The position numbers and the translations under genes were made by a program. From Kitasatospora purpeofusca (GTDB lineage: Bacteria; Actinomycetota; Actinomycetes; Streptomycetales; Streptomycetaceae), in NCBI RefSeq assembly GCF_000718025.1, contig NZ_JODS01000014.1:62001-126000 (forward strand): a stretch of DNA of 64,000 nt, read 5' to 3'. Below, in pieces: positions 60,672-64,000 of the stretch; within the stretch, counting starts at the first letter, position 1; every line of letters starts with the position of its first letter. Below the pieces are notes generated by a model. That model did no database searches. It worked only from the letters and a program-made list of their open reading frames with translations, and was not told where the DNA came from.

Positions 60672-61925
60672 CTATCCGGTGACCGGGGTGAAGCGGACCG
60701 GGAGGCGGACCAGGGCGCGGTGGAAGGGGCCCGGGCGCCAGCGCAGGGTGTCGGCGGGCTCGGCGAGTTCGAGGTCGCCGATCCGGCTGGTCAGCTGCTC
60801 GACGGCGGTGATCGCGATCAGCAGGGCCGGGTCGCGGGCCGGGCAGGCGTGCGGGCCGGCCGCCCAGGCGAGGTGCGCCGACTCGCCGCTGCGCAGCCCG
60901 GCCGTGTCGGGGCTGTCGGCCGGCGGGGCGGCCTCGGAGTTGGCGGCGGCGTAGGAGACCAGGACGAGCGAGCCGGCCGGGATCGCCCGGCCGTGCAGGA
61001 CGGTGTCGCAGCGCGGGTAGTGGGCGGAGAGGTTGGCCAGCGGCGGCTCGTGCCAGAGCACCTCGTCGATCGCCTGGTGCGCGGTCATCGCTCCGCCGAA
61101 CAGCGAGCCGGCGTAGCGGGCGTCGGTGAGCAGCCGGCGCAGGGCGTTGCCGATGAGGTTGGTGGTCGGCTCGTTCCCGGCGATCATGGTCAGGGTGATC
61201 TGCCGGACCACCTCGTCGTTGTCGAGCCCCGCCGGGTGGGTGAGGAACCAGGAGGTCAGGTCGTGCCGGGGGCGTTCGCGGCGCTCGGCGACCATCGCGG
61301 TGACCACGGCGACGAGGTCCGCGTACGCGGTCACCGCCTGCCGGGTGGACTCGATCATGCCGACGATGCCGGCCACCAGCCGTTCCCGGTGCTCGTCGGG
61401 CACGCCGAACCAGGTGGTGACCACGTGGACGGGCAGCCGGCGGGCGTAGTCGGCGATGAGGTCGGCGGAGCCGGTGGCCCCGAAGGTGCCGATCAGCCGG
61501 TGGGCGACCTCGGCGACCCGGCGCTGCAGCAGGTGCGGCTCCAGCAGCGCGAGGCCGTCGGTGATCACCTGCCGGTAGCGGGCGTGCGTCTCGCCGTCGC
61601 TGAACAGGGCGGTCGGCCGGTAGCCGAGCACCGGGAGCAGCGGGGAGTCCGGGGGGACGGTCTGCTGCCAGGCCCGGGAGTCCTTGGAGTAGGTGTCGGT
61701 GTCGCGCAGCAGGTCCAGCGCGGCCTGGTAGTCGGTGACCAGCAGGGCCTCGACGCCGGGAGCGATCTCCACCGGGGCGACCGGGCCCTGCCGGCGCAGC
61801 CGCTCGTAGACGGTCTGCGGGTCGGCGGCGAAGGCCGGGCCGTGCAGGGCGGTCGGGGGCAACGCGGCGAGGGGTTGCGCGGCGGAGGGCTGGGCAGTGG
61901 GCGGCTGGGCGGTGGGGGTGGTCAT
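60672..61925 (-). CDS. cvnE: CvnE cytochrome P450 of the conservon
   Basis: This 417-residue P450 has the I-helix oxygen motif MIAGNEPTTN, the ExxR region VLWHEPP, and heme Cys in WAAGPHACPARDP. The heme loop lacks the usual Phe-Gly start. A Pro/Gln/Ala-rich N-terminus precedes the fold. Conservons of Streptomyces often carry one P450 downstream of the GTPase. The ATG overlaps the cvnD stop (ATGA). Confidence 0.93.
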   Translation of the reverse strand: MTTPTAQPPTAQPSAAQPLAALPPTALHGPAFAADPQTVYERLRRQGPVAPVEIAPGVEALLVTDYQAALDLLRDTDTYSKDSRAWQQTVPPDSPLLPVLGYRPTALFSDGETHARYRQVITDGLALLEPHLLQRRVAEVAHRLIGTFGATGSADLIADYARRLPVHVVTTWFGVPDEHRERLVAGIVGMIESTRQAVTAYADLVAVVTAMVAERRERPRHDLTSWFLTHPAGLDNDEVVRQITLTMIAGNEPTTNLIGNALRRLLTDARYAGSLFGGAMTAHQAIDEVLWHEPPLANLSAHYPRCDTVLHGRAIPAGSLVLVSYAAANSEAAPPADSPDTAGLRSGESAHLAWAAGPHACPARDPALLIAITAVEQLTSRIGDLELAEPADTLRWRPGPFHRALVRLPVRFTPVTG

Positions 61926-62557
61926 GACTGCTCCGGGGCGGAGGGCGGCAGGCCGTGCAGGACGTGTTCGGTGAGCGCGATCAGGGCGTCCAGGCTGGAG
62001 CCGCGCTCGCGGGCGTCGCAGAGCACCAGCGGGGTGGCCGGGTGCAGGTCGAGGTGGGCGCGGAGCACCTCGGGCGGGTGCGCCGGCGATTCGGGGAAGC
62101 GGTTGACCGCGACCGCGTACGGCAGGCCCTGCTCCTCGACCATGTCCATGATCTCGAAGGAGTCGGCGAGCCGGCGGGTGTCCGCCAGGACCAGGGCACC
62201 GAGGGCGCCGCGCGCGATGTCCTGCCAGAGCGGGAAGAACCGCCGCTGGCCGGGGGTGCCGAACATGTACAGCACCACCTCGCCGGGCAGGGTGAGCCGC
62301 CCGAAGTCGACCGCGACCGTGGTGGTGGACTTGCCGGGGAGGCCCGCCAAATCGTCGACGGGCGCGCCGGTCTCGGTCATCGCCTCCTCGGTGTGCAGGG
62401 TGGGGATCTCCGAGAGGGTGCGGATGAAGGTCGTCTTGCCGACGCCGAAGGGGCCGGCGACCACGAGCTTCATCAGCGTCTGTTCGGGGTCGGGCAGGTA
62501 GCCCACCCGGTCCGGGCGCCCCGGACCGGGCGGCCTACCGGAGAGTGCGGAGTCCAA
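61922..62557 (-). CDS. cvnD: CvnD Ras-like GTP-binding protein of the conservon
   Basis: This 211-residue protein has the P-loop AGPFGVGKTTFIR, switch-like GKSTTTVAVDFGRL, YMFGTPGQRRFF (DxxG-equivalent) and VAVNRF in place of NKxD. It matches the ATP/GTP-binding CvnD subunit. The TTG at 62557 is preceded by GAGAGG and overlaps cvnC by 23 bases. Confidence 0.93.
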   Translation of the reverse strand: MDSALSGRPPGPGRPDRVGYLPDPEQTLMKLVVAGPFGVGKTTFIRTLSEIPTLHTEEAMTETGAPVDDLAGLPGKSTTTVAVDFGRLTLPGEVVLYMFGTPGQRRFFPLWQDIARGALGALVLADTRRLADSFEIMDMVEEQGLPYAVAVNRFPESPAHPPEVLRAHLDLHPATPLVLCDARERGSSLDALIALTEHVLHGLPPSAPEQS

Positions 62558-62897
62558 CGAGGAGCCTCTCGACGAGGGAGCGGTCGGTCTGCTGGGCGCG
62601 GGGGATCGGCGCGCGGGCGTGCAGGCAGCCCGCCTCGACCAGGTCCGCCGCGAGGAAGACGGTCGCGCTGACCGGGAGCCGCAGGTGCGCGGCGGCCTCC
62701 ACGACGGTGAGCGCGCCGGGCCGCAGCAGTTCCCAGAGCCGCCGGTGCTCGGCCTCCAGCTCGGTGAGCGCCTCCGGCTGCTCGGCGCCGGTCGCGAACA
62801 GCACGGTCAGCCGTTCGAATCCGTCGGCGCCGGCGCGGGCCCGGCCGCCGGTGGCCAGGTAGGCGGGCACCATCCGCCTGCGGGGGACGGCGGTCAT
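62535..62897 (-). CDS. cvnC: CvnC DUF742 protein of the conservon
   Basis: This 120-residue DUF742 protein has the N-terminal RMVPAYLATGGRAR, a winged-helix-like centre (LLRPGALTVVEAAAHLRLPV) and RSLVERLLVGLRTLR at the C-terminus. It couples sensor and GTPase in conservons. The ATG overlaps the cvnB stop by four bases. Confidence 0.93.
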   Translation of the reverse strand: MTAVPRRRMVPAYLATGGRARAGADGFERLTVLFATGAEQPEALTELEAEHRRLWELLRPGALTVVEAAAHLRLPVSATVFLAADLVEAGCLHARAPIPRAQQTDRSLVERLLVGLRTLR

Positions 62898-63382
62898 GAC
62901 CGCGGGGCGTCCTGCCGCCTGGCCGGGCTGGCCAGGGCGCGGCCGAGGGCGGCCACCTGGACCTGCATCTGGTAGGCGACGTTGCCGAGTTGGGCCTCGG
63001 GCGTGGTGAACACCGCGAGCGACGTGTTCTCCCCGGCCGGGACGACGACGGCGAAGCCCAGCTCGGACTCGACCACGGTCTGCGCCAGCCGGGGCTGCTC
63101 GGTGTCGGTGAAGGCGGTGGTGAACGCGCGGGCGGCCGCGTGGACGGTGGCGGTCATCGCGGCGACCCGCTCGGCGGAGGCGCGGCCGAGGCCGGCCGAG
63201 GCGGCCTCGACCAGGCCGTCACCGGTGGCGATCACCGCGTGGACGACGCCCGGCAGCTCCAGGAGCGGGCTCAGCACCCACCCGATGCCTTCGGCGGCGG
63301 CCGGGGCGCCGCCGGTGGGCGCGCCCGCGGGTGCGGGGGTGGCGGTGGCGGTGGCGGTGCTGGGGCTGGACGTGCTGCTCAC
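62894..63382 (-). CDS. cvnB: CvnB roadblock/LC7 protein of the conservon
   Basis: This 162-residue protein has a Thr/Ala/Pro-rich N-terminus of about 30 residues and a roadblock/LC7 domain (LLELPGVVHAVIATGDGLVEAAS, then ESELGFAVVVPAGENTSLAVF). It regulates the partner GTPase. The GTG at 63382 lies 11 bases after the cvnA stop. Confidence 0.93.
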   Translation of the reverse strand: MSSTSSPSTATATATPAPAGAPTGGAPAAAEGIGWVLSPLLELPGVVHAVIATGDGLVEAASAGLGRASAERVAAMTATVHAAARAFTTAFTDTEQPRLAQTVVESELGFAVVVPAGENTSLAVFTTPEAQLGNVAYQMQVQVAALGRALASPARRQDAPRS

Positions 63383-63393
63383 GGCGCGGCTCC

Positions 63394-64000
63394 TCAGGAG
63401 GTCTGGGTGCTCCGGCGGCCGGACGCCGCCGCGGGACCGGCGCCGGTGTGGGCGGCGTCGGGGCGGGGCGGGGCCGCCCGGTCGGCGCCGGCGGGGCCGG
63501 TCGCCTCGGGGGACGGGGAGTGGGGGCTCTGGGTGGCGTCGGCCTCGGCGGCTTCGGCGGTGACGGCCTCGGTGACGGCCTCGGTGACGGCGGCCTCGGC
63601 GGTGCCGGCCTCCGCCTCCGCGACGGCGGCGCGGCCGGAGCCGGTGCCGTGCTGGAGCGCCTGCCAGCGGGCGGCCGCCTGCTCGGGCGTCCGCACCGGG
63701 CGGACGGCGCCGGGCGCGGATGCCGAGACACCGTCGGCGGGCGAGGGCTGCGCGGGCACCGGCCGACGCCGGCGGCGGCTGGGCAGCCCGGTGCCGTCGT
63801 CCGGCACGGCGGGCTCGTCCGGCACCGCCCGCACCGGCGGGACGGCGTGCACCGGCGGTCCGTCGGACGGGCGCTGCGGGTCGGACGGGCCGGGCAGCTC
63901 GGGCCGGTCCTGCACCGGGGGGACGACATGGATGGTCGGGACACCCTCGCGGGCGCGTCCGCCCGCGGCGGTGGCTGGACCGGCCGGACCGGATCCGGCC
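63394..64000 (-). CDS. cvnA: CvnA sensor histidine kinase-like protein of the conservon, C-terminal part
   Basis: Only the last ~200 residues are in the window. They are the disordered C-terminal tail, with GVPTIHVVPPVQD, a short basic GLPSRRRRRP box, the conserved RTPEQAAARWQALQHG helix, and an Ala/Glu repeat tract (AVTEAVTEAVTAEAAEAD). The frame stays open to the right edge. Identity rests on the operon order and the LPxRRR/TPE-helix tail seen in Streptomyces conservon kinases. Confidence 0.8.
   Translation of the reverse strand, partial: AGSGPAGPATAAGGRAREGVPTIHVVPPVQDRPELPGPSDPQRPSDGPPVHAVPPVRAVPDEPAVPDDGTGLPSRRRRRPVPAQPSPADGVSASAPGAVRPVRTPEQAAARWQALQHGTGSGRAAVAEAEAGTAEAAVTEAVTEAVTAEAAEADATQSPHSPSPEATGPAGADRAAPPRPDAAHTGAGPAAASGRRSTQTS

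Overview
High-GC actinobacterial chromosome, almost certainly Streptomycetaceae (Streptomyces or Kitasatospora). Indicators are whiA next to yvcK and rapZ, a cvnA-E conservon, two class E sortase substrates (LAXTG plus C-terminal anchor), OpcA with Zwf, an actinobacterial suf operon with SufR, a mycothiol-enzyme-fold protein, and many GTG/TTG starts. No rRNA, tRNA or CRISPR was found. Most of the window is core metabolism.

Layout. 1-6.2 kb: the 5' part of a Tat-exported PhoX-type phosphatase with a PHO-box-like repeat, two uncharacterised proteins, a VOC protein and an MFS exporter. 6.25-13.4 kb: an accessory island (Uma2 protein, XRE regulator, anti-sigma-type ATPase, HemB-like, HemC-like, NUDIX, HTH protein) bounded by two inverted ~160-bp structured repeats. 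13.4-20.3 kb: sufR-sufB-sufD-Rieske-sufC-sufS-sufU-DUF59 on the minus strand, behind a CAAC-N6-GTTG SufR operator and an iron-box-like site. 20.4-28.1 kb: an ABC-2 exporter, two sortase-anchored surface proteins, and heme A synthesis (ctaA, ctaB). 28.6-35.4 kb: pentose phosphate operon tkt-tal-zwf-opcA-pgl, with a SigR-type promoter match ahead of tkt. 35.5-39.4 kb: an RbpA-family protein, secG, and the glycolytic run gap-pgk-tpiA. 39.8-45.1 kb: uvrC, a 41-codon coupled ORF, rapZ, yvcK and whiA. 45.1-59.3 kb: a Rieske lipoprotein, uvrA, an MDMPI-like protein, an MBL hydrolase, terC, terD, a MITE-like element, uvrB, zapE, a RibD-C reductase, a USP-like protein, murC and msrB. 59.3-60.7 kb: a tnpB-only IS605-type element. 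60.7-64 kb: a conservon in the order cvnA (partial), B, C, D, E on the minus strand.

How the genes work together. The suf products build Fe-S clusters and are probably autoregulated by SufR. tkt to pgl supply NADPH and pentoses, and gap-pgk-tpiA run triose metabolism. UvrA, UvrB and UvrC are all present for excision repair. The conservon genes overlap by a few bases and likely make one membrane-associated GTPase signalling complex.

The most unusual material is the 6.25-13.4 kb island. Its HemB homologue keeps the zinc cysteines but has lost both Schiff-base lysines. Its convergent HemC partner keeps the cofactor cysteine and catalytic aspartate but lacks two conserved substrate-pocket lysines. 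Other points worth checking are the flanking structured repeats, the TnpB whose frame runs on into antisense msrB, the small ORF between uvrC and rapZ, and the MITE-like element upstream of uvrB.
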